Assembly (NCBI GenBank): GCA_051530055.1
Contig: CM121342.1
Location: 1,116,001 to 1,180,000 of the forward strand
Length of the DNA: 64,000 bases
Source: Neoechinorhynchus agilis
Taxonomy: Eukaryota; Acanthocephala
Direction of reading: 5' to 3'
Both the position numbers and the translations under genes were made by a program. This document shows, one piece after another, positions 46,020-58,640 of this stretch. Under the pieces are notes generated by a model, which made no database searches, was not told the origin of the DNA, and worked only from the letters and a program-made list of their open reading frames with translations. The first letter of the stretch is position 1, and the number at the start of each line of letters is the position of its first letter.

Positions 46020-46695
46020 ATCTTCCCAATCGCCAACAATACATTCACTGACGCTCTACCTCCTCGATGATTAGCCTATCCCTCACAAAAGTCGTATCTC
46101 ACGGTGCCACCCTGTCACTCATTCTTTTTTTATTTACTTATGCCGGCGATTTCACTATCATCACTCAATCACCTCTCCCTCTCATTAACCTCTAACGAAA
46201 TCACCCACAAAAGATTTCTGCCACAATCACAAACTCCACCTGAATTTCTCTAAATCTTCAAGATGATCACCTCAATCTACCTTAACCCCACGTCTTATCC
46301 CAAGCTTCCAAATGACATCCTACGAGTTGCCTACCTGAGAATTCTAAGTCTCAAATTTCATCAAATCATAAATGGGATTCGCACATCACTCCCCCCCAAG
46401 AAATTTACCGCCTCCGCCATTTTTGAGTCCCTTTCCAAATTTTACTTCAACTTTATTTTACCCTCCCTCACCTACGGTTATCCCGCCTTCTGCAACCTAT
46501 TCAAATCCGTCGCCTTGAAACGTTTCACGGAGAAGAGTCTCTAAAATTTGCACAGTTCATTTTCCCCCTTTCACCGAATGCCTTTATAAAATTTTCAAGA
46601 CCTATCAGAACTCGTGTGTTCGCGAGATCGAGTGTTCACGAGGATTCAGAGGTACATTGTTCCCCTTCTATATTAAGTAATAAAACTTGTTATTA
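46020..46695 (+). mobile_element. Jockey/CR1-like LINE 3' fragment
   Basis: Degenerate YAGDFTII (RT active site region) near 46140, then PNDILRVAYLRILSLKFH, KFYFNFILPSLTYGYPAFC and a 3' UTR ending AATAAAACTTGTTATTAT. The last 390 bp are nearly identical to 33413-33805. Frame changes show it is inactive. Confidence 0.8.
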
Positions 46696-47265
46696 TGATG
46701 GGAAAGTTGGCGCGTATGGTCGACCAATTTGCAGGAGCCGAGTTGATTCCGAAAAGATGAAGCAAACTATCGTGAAGGATTTTCAGAACCTGTCACCGGG
46801 GATAGAATTTATAACTCTAGACCGGTTGAGTCTTCTAGGAAGCTGCGTTTTTGGTTAACTTTCGGCGCTGTGCGAACGAGTTAATAAATTATCTTCGAAC
46901 GACGCTCTGTTCCTTATCAAGAACATCCTCTTCATTCCAAAATTGCTGTATAAGTTACGCACAGCACCTTTTTAGACATAAGGATAAGCTGGCAAAATTA
47001 GACTAGACGGTGAAAGCCTCTCTCGAGAAAATTCCAAATATTAAGCTGTCGGACGAGGCGTGGCGTCAAGCGTCCTTGCCTGTGTCGTCCGGCAGTTTAG
47101 GTATCCGAAAAGCAGCCGATATTTCTCTGCCAGCTTGTTTGGGATCGTATGAAGCAAGCCGCAAAATATTTCCATGCGTTATTTTCGAGAATTACACTTT
47201 TGATGATGATTTCGTGGAGGCGCTTAATCTTTGGTATGGATATTCAGGCAGCAGCGAGCAGGTAC
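46696..47265 (+). mobile_element. RLE-type LINE, internally deleted copy
   Basis: Starts with GGTCGACCAATTTGCAGGAGCC, as near 61290-61310 of the minus-strand copy at 59391-61715, then jumps to sequence equal to its post-RT region. MKASLEKIPNIKLSDEAWRQ..EASRKIFPCVIFENYTFDDD (from 47010) is the same protein over about 86 residues. It ends abruptly at GGTACC (47265). Inserted directly behind another LINE tail. Confidence 0.78.
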
Positions 47266-47515
47266 CCGGCAAAGTTGTACTGTATTCTGAAAATTTCACA
47301 ATATGTTTGAACAATGTTCGTAAAAGTATGACAAAACAACAAGAAAGGTCAATCGCCATTGCGTACAATTGTTGTTTATAGACATCTTAGCACCTTACAT
47401 TCACTTTACCCTTCGACATTATTTGGTATTCAAAAGCAACAAACTCGCTTAAATACTGAACGACGATTTATTATTCAAAATACGATTTGTCTCGATTCTT
47501 TATGGCGGTTCCGAT

Positions 47516-50500
47516 TTACATCACAATACAACGATTAATTTCCCTTTTCTTATCAATATCCATAGATTTTACACTGCTAAATAGTCTTTTCGTGGTGAAA
47601 CCGGACGATGTTCCCTTAGATTTTTGATAGAAAAAAATGTAGCAGGGCTCTCGTAGAGAGTTTACAGCCGAGGCCGGTACAACTTTATGAACGTCATCGT
47701 TGTACATAGTCCAATAATCCTCACTGGATTTAGTGTAAGCTATGTAATGGCCGCTCGAGAATGATCCATAATGACAAGCAAGACCGTAAAGGTCATATCT
47801 TTCTTCGATATACTTATCTGCTTCCTCGTCGTATCGATTCATGACAAAGTTTTCCAGATCGAAATTTATAGATTGATTAGAACGCGTAAAAGTACCCAAA
47901 AGATGCTCGAATCGATTGAGATGGACAACCTACAACTCATCGAAAGATATACCGCACTTTTTTAATGAAAACTTACTAATACCGGTGGAAGCTCACAAAT
48001 ATCGTACTTCTTCTCGGTATATTGCCTCGATCCACAGTGCTCACAACTTATCATTTCATCAAGTGTTTCCCATTTTAAGAATGACCCAAGACAGTCTTTC
48101 AAGCTTACAGTTGGTTCAATAGGAGCAATCGACGTTCTTTTGCGATTCTCGTTCAAGCTGATTTTATTATTTTTGGAGTTCCAGCATTTGTACCAAACCC
48201 AAGGATCCCAATCGATGATCAGCAGTTCATTATCTCTTAATGTCGGATCTTCTCCAATTTCATGTCCCATACAGAATCTAAATGGAAAAAGAGAGACGCT
48301 TGAAAATGACTACAATTTAATAAAATGTAGTATTGCCCAAAGGAAAGAATTTTAACTTCTTTTCTGTCCCCGTTTATTCATTCATTTGTTGCTATCGTTG
48401 TGATACCCCAACACAATCGATTTGCTAGTCCATCGAATTATTTCTTCGTTTCTCACGCTCAAGGACTCCAATCGCAAAGTTAAGCACTAGGAGAATTTAT
48501 AGCCTTTCGAACCCTACGCTTTTGCGACTTTCTTTGCATAAAATTCTCTCCTCGTGGAACATTATTACTTCAAAATTATTCTTTAAAAACTCATACTTGT
48601 TCCATTTGCATCTTGCGCATCTTATGGTATTCAGATGAACAACATTTAGCTTAAAATTGAATTCGGATCTAAAACTTGTTAGCATTATTATTTCTCAAAA
48701 ACAACATCGAACATACTTTGACAACTCTCTTTCAAGTTTTTCCCTTGAAACATAATACGATATCCTACTCGTGGCCTGTTCATACAACTCTTTGCGTTTC
48801 ATTCCAGGTCTGATATCAATCAGAATGGGCCATCCAACTATTTTAGCGATTTGCTCGCAGCAATTCGGAAGGCCGACATTTTTAGGGAGCTTAATAAGTC
48901 GTATCGCATAATTTCTGACAGAAATGAAAATACCAGAACACGATTGTAGGCCAATATTGACCTATGCTTTTTTACTTCGTCATATTCCGGCATTTCGAAA
49001 CCATATAACGGCCCTTTTCTTAACAAAGAACTTACCATCAAATCCGGATTTTTGATTGGCTGAAAATATTCATTTTATCGCTAGAGTTGCAACCGATTAC
49101 AAACTTTGAAAAACCAATCGATTTTCCGGTAAAACATAACACCAGTTAAGTTGAGATGGCGTTGAACTGATGTCATCAGGGACGATAGATTGCAATAATC
49201 TTGAATACTCAGTTCATAAGGCTTAATTCGGTCGTTTCCTTCATGGTGAATAACTAAATTTTAAAGGCAAAATTATAATTTCCTGCGCTGCCCACAAAGC
49301 TCACCGATAAAACGAGCAGTCATTCGATGCTTCGTAATTACTGGAAGAGTCAGTGCAGTGAAATTTTCATGGGAAAAATGCTCAGCTCGGCACTTTTTAC
49401 AAGCAAATGTGGACCGTAATTTTCCTTCGAATAGCTCATGTACGATAGTTTGCCTATTTGGTTCTATTTTATCTGGCATTAAAGGCCCGTTTTGTGTTCG
49501 TAAGTTATGGACCATGCCATTTTCAGCGGGTGGCAAGTCGATCAGCATTTCAGTATTATCTCTGGCTTGTATCTTCTTTAGTTCCGAATCGAACGTATCC
49601 AAAATAACGGACAAAAATTCCAGAGCGTCGTGTTGTTCGTGATCAGCCAAAAATGCATTCCGTTCGGCCAACAGGTCCTGTGCGAAAATGAGTGGCAATG
49701 GGGACTTCTGGCTTTTAATCGCAATAGGCATATTTTTAGGACTGAGGGCATTAACCATCTCTTAGTTGACGATTAAAATTGATTTTCTTTAGTCAGATGA
49801 TATAGATTGTTAATTTTTAAATTCAATGTACCATCCCAATGAAAATCGAATTACTGTGGTAGAAATTATTCTGAAAATTTTGACTTGTGGTAAAGATAAT
49901 CTCGGTTAGAAATCATTTTATTGTAATGAAATATTTTGAAAGGGGAAACCTCGCCTCGTCAATCATCGTTTAGACATTCAGGTTCGAATAAAACACTTAA
50001 ACAATGATTGATGAGGCGAGGTTTTCTCTTTCGAAATATTTCATTACAATAAAAAGATTTCGAACCGGGATTATCTTCACCACAAGTCAAAATTTACCGT
50101 CCCGATCTATTTTTTCGAAATAATTATTCTGCAAATTCAGAGGAAAAATATACTCATGATTATAGTCGCCAATATTCCTTAAATTTCATAATAGAATTTG
50201 AAAGTCAGCAAAATATTAGACCGAGGTTCTAGGATTTTTAGGTTTGCTAAGCACAATATTAATCACAATTTTATCACGCCAATTTCGGATGCTCTGGTAT
50301 TATAGATCTTAACTTAAGCTTTTTGAACATAAGTTAATTTGAAAATGATATTAACTACACGTTCATGAAAAACGCTAAATCTAAATTGTTTGTTGTTCGG
50401 AAAGTTTTGCCCTTTTAAGAGATGCGAACTCCCGAGCAAAGACTAAACGTTTTATAAGCGGTCTCAGAATCGAGAAACAGACTCTAGGTGAAACATTCAT

Positions 50501-53500
50501 CTCACGGAATGTTTTAAATTTCGTGTAGGTCTCAAACATGTCTAAACAGCAAAAAAATACCTGCACAAAAAACCACAAATTTTGATTTCATCCTGTAAAA
50601 AATAATTCACATAGGTACCTTTAAAAATGTTGGAAAAACATCAATAGAAATACCACTCGTCATTTTCTCCACAAGGCGACAATATTCTGGAATTACTTGA
50701 ATATCCAAATTTGACATCCTTTAATACAATAAATTATATCTTGTACGATCATACGCAGCTATTACTTCTTTTCGATCTGCAATCGTTCTGATATTTTCTT
50801 CAAATGATTCGTGAGCTGTTCCGTGTGAATAAGACATTGGAGAACACTGTTCATGTAACAAGTGTTGCCCAAATTCGCCAATCCAGCCATTTTAGAATCT
50901 TATGTTGCACTATATAAAATGTGAGTAATAAGAAAATGAAATTACCTTCCGCGTCGTCCATTAGATCCACAGAATCTCGCGGCCATGATCCATCCGGGTT
51001 TTGGGCTGCTCATAAAATTTAAATTTCATGTTTGCTTAATTTTGCAAACCTTCGAGAAGCACACTGCTCACGGTGCTCATATTAAGTTGATGAATTTTAT
51101 TCTCTTGATGGTCAGAAATTATATAAAGTGGCCGATCTCCTCTCATTTCCCATAATCTGTATCGACTTTCTGAGCAATTGAGCCGATTGTTTAGTCGATT
51201 TATAAGATCTCCCACTGTTTGGTGGTGACTCAAAACTTTCACCATCACCAGCGCGTGCTTCTTGTCACTCAAGACTGAAATCCGATTCACTACAAAAATT
51301 TAAATGCTTCAGTAGGTATTAAAAACCGATGATCGGCGCTAGAGGATCGTGTACGGATAAACTTTTTAGATTACCTAAGTGAAACGCAGTCCATTTGCCA
51401 TCTTATTTTAGCGAGGAAAAGTTCCATATTAGTTATAGTTAATCATGAATGAAAATTTTGAAATATAAATTGTTTTCGAAAGGAATACGTTTATAGTCTT
51501 ATCTCACTAAAAAACTAATAGATTTCACGGAAAACGGAAAAACGCAAGTGCACCCTATTGAACCGATGTTTTTTGGGGTTCATAAAATTGGTTACCAAAT
51601 ATACAAAACTTACTCGTAGAAATGGAAGACCGTGAATAGCGTACAGTGTCCGTTTTACTTTTATCATCTCTTAATAAAAGAGCCACATTCGGATCGCTTA
51701 CATCAGCGTAGATTTTAAAAACCACCTAAGGACCAATGTCAGTTTAGTGAGCTTTGCAAAATCAATTTACTTTGTGAGTTTCTACATAAAGAGTTCCACT
51801 GGCATCCTCGATAACATCTCTGGGTATATAAGGCCCTATACCGAATATACTCATCAAATATTTCGCAACTTGTTCCGGAATATATGCGTAATCGCGATCG
51901 AGCCGTAGATTTCGTTTTATTGGAATATAGTGTTCATCTCTTGCGTATGCGCGAATCATTTCGAACAGCGAAGTATCGACCAAATTTTGATTATTGATAA
52001 ATTCAGCATCTACGATTGATTCTTTTTTCCTGCTTTCCGAATTTAAAATGTCGATGTGTGAGCAGGTACCGGGTTATATGACTAGAATTATTTTTTTATT
52101 AAAAACGTTTAAGACCCCGTCGTGTTCATCATCAGTTCTAACCATTTGTATTTTAGAACTGATGTTGAACCCGACGAGGTTTGAAACGATAAGTATTTCC
52201 GAATTTATTTTTTAGTCCGAGAAGATTGAAAGCTTACGGTATTAATGATAACCTTCCTTTCTCTATGCTCATTTTCATTTTGTCACCAAATGCCAGTATT
52301 ACTGATCTCTAAATATTTACGCAACTTCCATCACGGCTTTATGGTTACTAAAACGTACTTTTTTCTTCGCTTGCCTGTTGTCATTGTCCAGTACATTTAG
52401 ATACTTTATATCGATTGCACAGCGGGGTCGACCTTTCTTTAGACCAATTATAGAATCCCATTTCAGCCAATATCTGTGAAGAAAACATTAGGCAAGAAAT
52501 TTCTATCAATATATATCTTTCCGGGTTATAATTGGTCACACTTTCAGTTCATGGCTAATCGTTCAAGGGCTAGAAATATTAAGAAAATCTAATGTAAAAT
52601 TTTTAATATTTCGCGTTTTACTTAACCCGTTTTAGTCACAGTTTTGATCTTGAAATTGAATTAAATGCATTTCACTCAACGACCTCGAGGGTGATAGAAT
52701 TGTCAAAACGATTTTAATAAGGTGGTAAGTTATTAAAAGCAAAGGATAATCTTCGAAGTGGTATTCGCGAAATCTTACAATTAGACCCCACAAAAATTCT
52801 AAATTTAATAAGAACCAAAACCATCGAAATACCTTAATGTTTGAGCATGAGCAGTTGAAGAATTCTGTGGAACGCGGAAATATAACGAAAATACCTAAAC
52901 AGTTTCTAAATAATTCCCTATATAATATTTTAACAATCGACAAACATTCTTAATATGAGCGTTAAACCAGCGAAAGCTATTGTGTAAATCTTCTTCTCCA
53001 AGCAGAAGATCCTTAAGAAGAATGTTAACGAAATAAAATCGTAAAAATACTAACTTTTGTCGGAAGTAAAAACTGTTCAATATATTGTTCCATTGTTTCG
53101 TCTTCTTTTTTGTTGTGGGCAATAAGCTGATTGGTAACTAATAAAATTCTGATAACAATTTAATTTTTATTTTTTAAGCGCCTGCATTTTTTGAACGAAT
53201 ATTTTCATATCGTCAGCCCAAATAAAAATTGTAATAATTTTTCGATGAACATGATTATAATTGAAAGTAAATATTAATCCTAAGAAACTTTCTCACACTT
53301 CATAAAGTTCTAAAATTTTGAAACTCGAAATATTGCCATTCTTTAATCACAAATTGTACTCTTTTTCGCATTAAGAAAAACAATGCTTTACCTAGATTAT
53401 GCGATATACTTACAATCAGAAGAGGTGTGGCCAAATCCTCTGCAAACATCATTGCACGTCAACACAAATTCTTGGAAATCGATTTCACCGTCGTGATTGA

Positions 53501-54576
53501 TGTCCATTGCGTTAAAAATAGCTTAAAGAACAATAGATTGAATTTCGATGAATTTATCTGCAGATTAATTCCACGCCGATCGTTTTGTGCTTTATTATTA
53601 ATTAACAAAAAAATATTTTCAAAAAAAGGGAATTATACATAAATAATTTGTCCAACGCCTCTTTAAAATATATTTTTCGAAAACTAAATATTTCTCGGCG
53701 TGGAAAAAGAATTTAAATACCTGAAGTGAGTTCTTCACCTATCCAATCATCCATCATTTTGTGTAAAATATTTTTATCTATCGTAGCGATCAAATGATCG
53801 GAACGAAATGACCAAAACGTCCTTTCCAACTGTATTATTTCTTCAATCGAAACTTAAAATTGATATATATCGGCTAACGTTCTCTAAAATTCAAAAGCTC
53901 ACACATTCTGTAATAGTTGCGAGATGCGGATAACCAACAGTTGCTTGGCCGACATATTTTTGAACATATTTGCACTAAAATTGAATGTGGTTAAAAAATT
54001 AAATAAAATCACAATCTAACTGATTGGGTGCTATTTTCAAACATATCTTGAAGCGTGTCATTCCTTTTATTTAGAATATCTGTAATCGCATATTCCGTAT
54101 TCTTTAGATCCGCCTGAACTTTTTCAAGCTCTCTGAATACTATAATTTATTTCCTATAATTAATAATAATTCTTAAGAAAGTACCGTATTTGATGTATTT
54201 CCCAGCATTAAGCTCGGCGAAGGATACAAATGCAAATAAATGCTCAAAACTTATGTATTCATCGGTTCCTCGTAAATAATCGTAAATGACCTATCCATCA
54301 ATGCCATAAACTGCAATCGATTAATAAATTTCTTACTCTGACGAACCAAATAGGCACGGCATCATCTAGTATTACTTTTTCGAATACATTCAAATTCATC
54401 GTAACATGTGGGAAACAAATCTTGTAAAAGTAATTCTGCCATTCTTTCAATCGTGATTGATCGGCTAATTAAAAGATTCATTTTTAAAAAATTTAAGCGC
54501 TTTGAATTCTCTGAATCAGCTGACCTCTGTCAATGATGTTATGCACTAACTCCGAGTGGGAATATCCGTTGCCCAT
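47516..54576 (-). CDS. USP32: USP32-like ubiquitin carboxyl-terminal hydrolase with EF-hand
   Basis: Cysteine protease that removes ubiquitin. About 17 exons, all junctions I checked GT-AG. N-terminus [12 protein letters not shown]; a first helical EF-hand-like region; the canonical EF-hand loop [12 protein letters not shown] (53460-53520); a degenerate second one; DUSP-like segments (YWLKWDSI at 52470; [19 protein letters not shown] at 51880); a ubiquitin-like part; then the catalytic Cys box [18 protein letters not shown] (about 50880); [10 protein letters not shown] (49640); zinc-binding [12 protein letters not shown] (49385); [16 protein letters not shown] and [11 protein letters not shown] (48000-48270); PPVLVVHLNRF; and the His box [15 protein letters not shown] (47760) with YNDD. 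The domain order matches USP32, which acts on Golgi/endosomal substrates. Ends IVM at 47516. Fold-back elements sit inside three of its introns. Confidence 0.9.
49877..50095. repeat. Fold-back element in a USP32 intron
   Basis: TTTTGACTTGTGGTAAAGAT...CCTCGCCTCGTCAATCATCG faces its reverse complement, ending ATCTTCACCACAAGTCAAAA. Arms are about 95 nt. Shares its core with 34220-34320 and, less closely, with 56436-56586. Lies in the long intron before the exon ending near 49758. Confidence 0.85.
52105..52189. repeat. Small fold-back element in a USP32 intron
   Basis: CGTTTAAGACCCCGTCGTG..CATCAGTTCTAA and TTAGAACTGATG..CACGACGAGG-like right arm ending GGTTTGAAACG pair over about 36 nt, with a loop of about 9 nt. 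The enclosing intron has ordinary GT (GTACGT) and AG borders. Confidence 0.75.
53569..53705. repeat. Inverted repeat in a USP32 intron
   Basis: Perfect 11-nt arms TTCCACGCCGA (53569-53579) and TCGGCGTGGAA (53695-53705), bracketing an AT-rich core with AATAATAAAGCACAAAACG, a motif shared with the LINE-tail fold-back at 36855-36995. It overlaps the intron before the EF-hand exon, which still has GTATTT...TTAAG ends. Confidence 0.6.
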
Positions 54577-56435
54577 TTATTCCACGTATCTTGTAGCTAC
54601 TGGGAGTTTATATTTCCTCAAGACAATGTAATTTCTTCAAGCGCATTCGCAAGCGACTCACTTATAGACGTTTATATCTTTTCTTCGAGAAGCTCACTTT
54701 TCTTACTCACGTTTTTCTCTGAATTAAAATATACCGACATTTTTACGTTCCCCATTTGGAGTAGCGATTTCTAGTGAATAATAAGGAATGGGAAATCGTC
54801 AGTATGATGAAGATTCTTACCATTGATTTTTTTTGCCAAATAACACTGTAATGGTTTTAGAGATCCGTGGATGTATACGATTCTCTCAGGATGCAGTATC
54901 GCGAGCTTAAAGAACTTTCACGATATTGCAATTTCTTCGCGAGGTTAAATTGCAATATTTTATGCAGGAAATCTCTTGAGTCATTCAAAACCTGCTTAAA
55001 ATAAATGTACGATTCTCGTCCTCCGAAAATGACTTATTCGTGAGTTTATGTTTCAAATGAATAATCTCTTGTACGAATTAACACTTTCCAACGACGCGTG
55101 AATAACGTTCTTTTCTCAGTTTGAAATAAGAACGAAAATGAAGTTTTTAATACTTTACTCGCCGAAAAACTTGGTGGTAGAATCTGACTCACGATAAATT
55201 AAATAACTATCTTAATCCCGCATGATTTTCAACTGAAGTCTCAGAATAAAATTAAAATGATAACGATTAACCGTGAATAATTTTTACAATATAGTCGTAA
55301 CTTTACAAATCAAATTTAAAATCGCAATTATTGCATCGTTTTAATACTTGTATGTTACCTTAACTCTAGAATCAGAACATCATTGCTTCGATTATAGAAA
55401 CATATATTAATCTTTTATTTCTCTTGATATTCAAAAATGAAAATTTATAACATGGTTGTCCAGCAAATGAAAGCCGTAGACGTAACATCGACCGGCTGCA
55501 AGTTGGGCCGTAATCGATGCTGCCAGTATAATTAAATTTACAGATCGAATTAAAAAGAATGAGTATTAAAAACATAAGCAATAGAATCGTAAGCTACAAA
55601 TCAGCGCGCACAAGATAATATTCCTTAAATATGTAAATCAATTGATAATGAGGGAGTAAAGGAGGGCCATGAGACTTCTGCGTATGCAAATTACGATCAC
55701 TAATAGTCGACTTTAATGTAAAAAATTCGAACAACCTGCGCAAAATGGGGAAGGAAACGTAAAAACAATCCCGTTAAATCTCAACGTACGAGTGCAATAA
55801 CCATGAACAAATCAATAGAAAAGTATGATATTTTTGTAAAAAATAAATGATATCAAAATCGCTATCCCTTACCAAAATTGATCACAAGAACGGCTAACAG
55901 CATTCTTGAAAAGAGCACATGATTACAAAAGGAAATAAATTTATTAATTTTACATTACGCTTGGGAAAAGTGTCAAGATTTTGCCGTATTGCGGCTTCAG
56001 GAATCTACAAAGGCGAGTGGAGTTGTGAATTGTGTTAAAGTAGCGACATTGAAGTGTGGAAAGTTCGCCCACATGCTTATTGAACAGTTATGTGACTTTG
56101 TCGAGATGCACCTGGAACACTCCGAGTGCCAAAGCGACGGAGAAGTAAAACTCTCGACGTGAGTTAGTTTTCTGGCCAAGGACCCGGTGGAACTTTCTAT
56201 CGCAGAGGCACTACTTAAATCCGGGGCGATTGGAAGGGAAAGTCGTTCCTGAAGACAATGCGTCGGAGAGTTCTGGACATCAGCTTGACAAAACCCAAGA
56301 ACTGCTATGGTAATTTTGGATACAGTAATGTTCTAACTTGAAAGGTAGAAATTGAGTAAAAAAACGAAAAGCGTAAACAATATGAATAATCATGTCAAAA
56401 AGATCCTTCGGGATGGTAAATATCTAATGATTTCT
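54577..56435. other. Intergenic, no gene supported
   Basis: USP32 upstream sequence, then AT-rich spacer. A plus-strand frame at about 55975-56163 (KCGKFAHMLIEQLCDFVEMH) looks mildly protein-like but I cannot place it. Confidence 0.4.
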
Positions 56436-56586
56436 GAACATAATCATGGTTCACGATTCCTTTATTATTATGAAATATTTCGAAAGAGGAAACTTCGTCC
56501 CGTAAGTCATTGTTTGCAAGTGTTTACGACGTTAGATCGCGAAATATTTCATAATAATAAAGGAATCTAGAACCGGGATTATGTTC
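56436..56586. repeat. Fold-back element
   Basis: GAACATAATCATGGTTCACGATTCC then TTTATTATTATGAAATATTTCG faces CGAAATATTTCATAATAATAAAGG and AACCGGGATTATGTTC. Arms about 55 nt, loop about 40 nt with GAGGAAACTTCGTCCC. Related in layout to 49877-50095. Confidence 0.82.
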
Positions 56587-56609
56587 ACCATCACCATTAA
56601 ATATGAATA

Positions 56610-56680
56610 ATGATGGCTCCGATTTTGCGGACGGTGGTGATTGCACGTTTTCTACTTTATTATTGTAAAACCTATTAAAC
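56610..56680 (+). mobile_element. LINE 3' tail fragment
   Basis: GATTTTGCGGACGGTGGTGATTGCACG then CTTTATTATTGTAAAACCTA; the first part equals the 3' UTR of the RLE-type LINE near 32340-32375, the second recurs in the fold-back at 36855-36995. Confidence 0.65.
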
Positions 56681-56819
56681 CAAAATTTCTAAAAAACTAA
56701 AAAATTATAATTTGTTTGGTTATAAGAACCATACCTACCTTTTAGACATGAAGTCCGACGAGACGGACGAAATATTGTGAAAGGGAATCAATAAATAATA
56801 TGTAAGAGAGTTGCGCTGA

Positions 56820-58640
56820 AATTGGGTGGGGTGTTGAGGCCTTTCCAGTTAGGATGCTGCACACCTTGTGGTGCCGAAGCCATTACTCACGCACTCCGCG
56901 ACCATCTTGAAGTAGCAAAGGCTCCTTTGGTCGTCTTAAAGTTAGATTTTAAAAACGCCGTCAACTCCTTCCGCAGAGAGAAAATGTTGGATTCCATCAA
57001 AGATTTTATCCCTGAAAGTTACCCCTACATTTTATTGGCCTACTCCAATAAAACCCCTCTCCTATACAACAATCAGATTATTTGGTCTCAATGTGGTGTC
57101 CAGCAGGGTGACCCCCTTGATCCCATTGGATTCGCGTATACAATCAATGAATTGGTACAATCACTAATTTCTCCTTTCAACGGTTGGTACTTGGATGACG
57201 CCACACTCAGCGGCGATCCCCAGGTTGTTTTAAGGGACTTACAAACGATTATAAGCGAAGCAGAAAACTTGGACCTCGAACTGAATTTCGAAAAATGCGA
57301 AATCCTTTTTCAGGGATTCGATGACAGTTCTCGTTCGACGATCATCGCAGATTTTCGGCAAGTTGCTCCCAGGGTACGCGAGGTTACAAAATACGAATTT
57401 AATCTCCTCGGAAGCCCCATTTTCGCCGAAAATGTCTCAAAGGACCTCGAGGCCCACATACCGAAGCTCGAATTATTATGCACAAGAGCATGTGAGCTGT
57501 CGGCGTACGAAGCCTTCTTCCTTTTAAAGAATTGCCTATACATCCCCAAATTGATGTATAAGCTGAGAGCTGCTCCGTGTTTCGGGGAGAAAAGAGTTTT
57601 ATCGGATCTTGACGGGTTTTGCGCTCTTTTTTAAAGAAAATTTTAAATATAAACATTACGGATACGGGCTGGCGGCAGGCTACGTTTCCAACCTCTTTTG
57701 GCGGCCTCGGCATCCGCACAGTGTCTGATTTAGCCCTTCCAGCGTTCCTGGCCTCTTACCGAGCCAGCAAAACGTACGCGGGAGCCCTTTCCAACATGGG
57801 GCAAAACTCGCAATATTATTTGGACGGCTTATCGATCTGGCCATCCCGGACAGAGATCCCACACCTTCCGGAAAATGACCACAAGCAGTCAGCTTGAGAC
57901 CTTCCCCTCATAAAGAAGATCCACAAATCCTTTAATAATCTTCTCGCCGAGGTTTCCCAAGTTCGTCTTGCGGCGTGTTCTACAAAGGAATCGGGAGCCT
58001 GGCTAAATGCTCTCCCCGCCCGACAATCGGAACTCTTCTAGAGGATTCTACGTTAAGGGTCGCAGTTTCTTTAAGATTGAGCCAGGATATTTGTATCCCG
58101 CATCGCTGTCGCTCTATAGTTGACGCTAATGGCAGACACGGCCTCTGTTGTAAAATGTCCAGAGGGAGGTTTCCAAGACACTCAGAATTGAACTCAATTT
58201 TGAGTGGAGCTCTAGATTTCGTCCACGCGCCCAATATTTTAGAGCCGAGTAATTTATGCCGCCTAGACCACGGTTTTTCCATGGCGGGAGGGAAACCGCT
58301 TTTATGGGATGCGACTTGCGTGGACACGCTTGCCCCCAGTAATTTTCAGTTTTCAAAAAAGAGCCCTGGAGGTTCAGCGGTCGTAGCTGAGGAACGAAAG
58401 CGTTCAAAATATAGAGAGCTCCTGAGGAATTACCATTTCGTCCCTTTTGCCGTGGAAACGTATGGAGCCTTGGGACCATCAGCGCTCACTCTTCTCGTCG
58501 ATTTGGGACGAAGGACGAAAAGGATGACGGGGGAACCGTGCTCTAGAAATTTCCTCGCTCAACGAATCGCAATTGCGATACAGCGAGGGAACCCTGCCAG
58601 TATACTGGCAACGTCGGGATGTTTACAGGAATGAAAAGCG
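56820..58640 (+). mobile_element. RLE-type LINE (RT + zinc finger + endonuclease)
   Basis: Long copy of an R2/NeSL/Utopia-like non-LTR element, clade not resolved. RT core at 56822-57634: CCTPCGAEAITHAL, VLKLDFKNAVNSF (first catalytic Asp), CGVQQGDPLDPIGFAYTI, GWYLDDATLSGDP (YLDD active site), LNFEKCEILF, LLGSPIF. Post-RT thumb NITDTGWRQATFPTSFGGLGIRT (57640). C-terminal frame 57975-58634 has the zinc block HRCRSIVDANGRHGLCC..GRFPRHSELN and the restriction-like endonuclease GKPLLWDATCVDTLAPSN, ending LATSGCLQE. The RPDG part of the endonuclease is altered (LDHGFSMAGG). One or two frame changes separate the three parts; the 5' end is missing. Confidence 0.86.

Noticed and set aside
53400-53720. 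Non-canonical intron before the USP32 EF-hand exon
   Set aside because: Choosing the acceptor TTCTTTAAG|CT instead of CTGCAG gives [14 protein letters not shown] in frame with normal GT-AG ends; only the internal inverted repeat is unusual.
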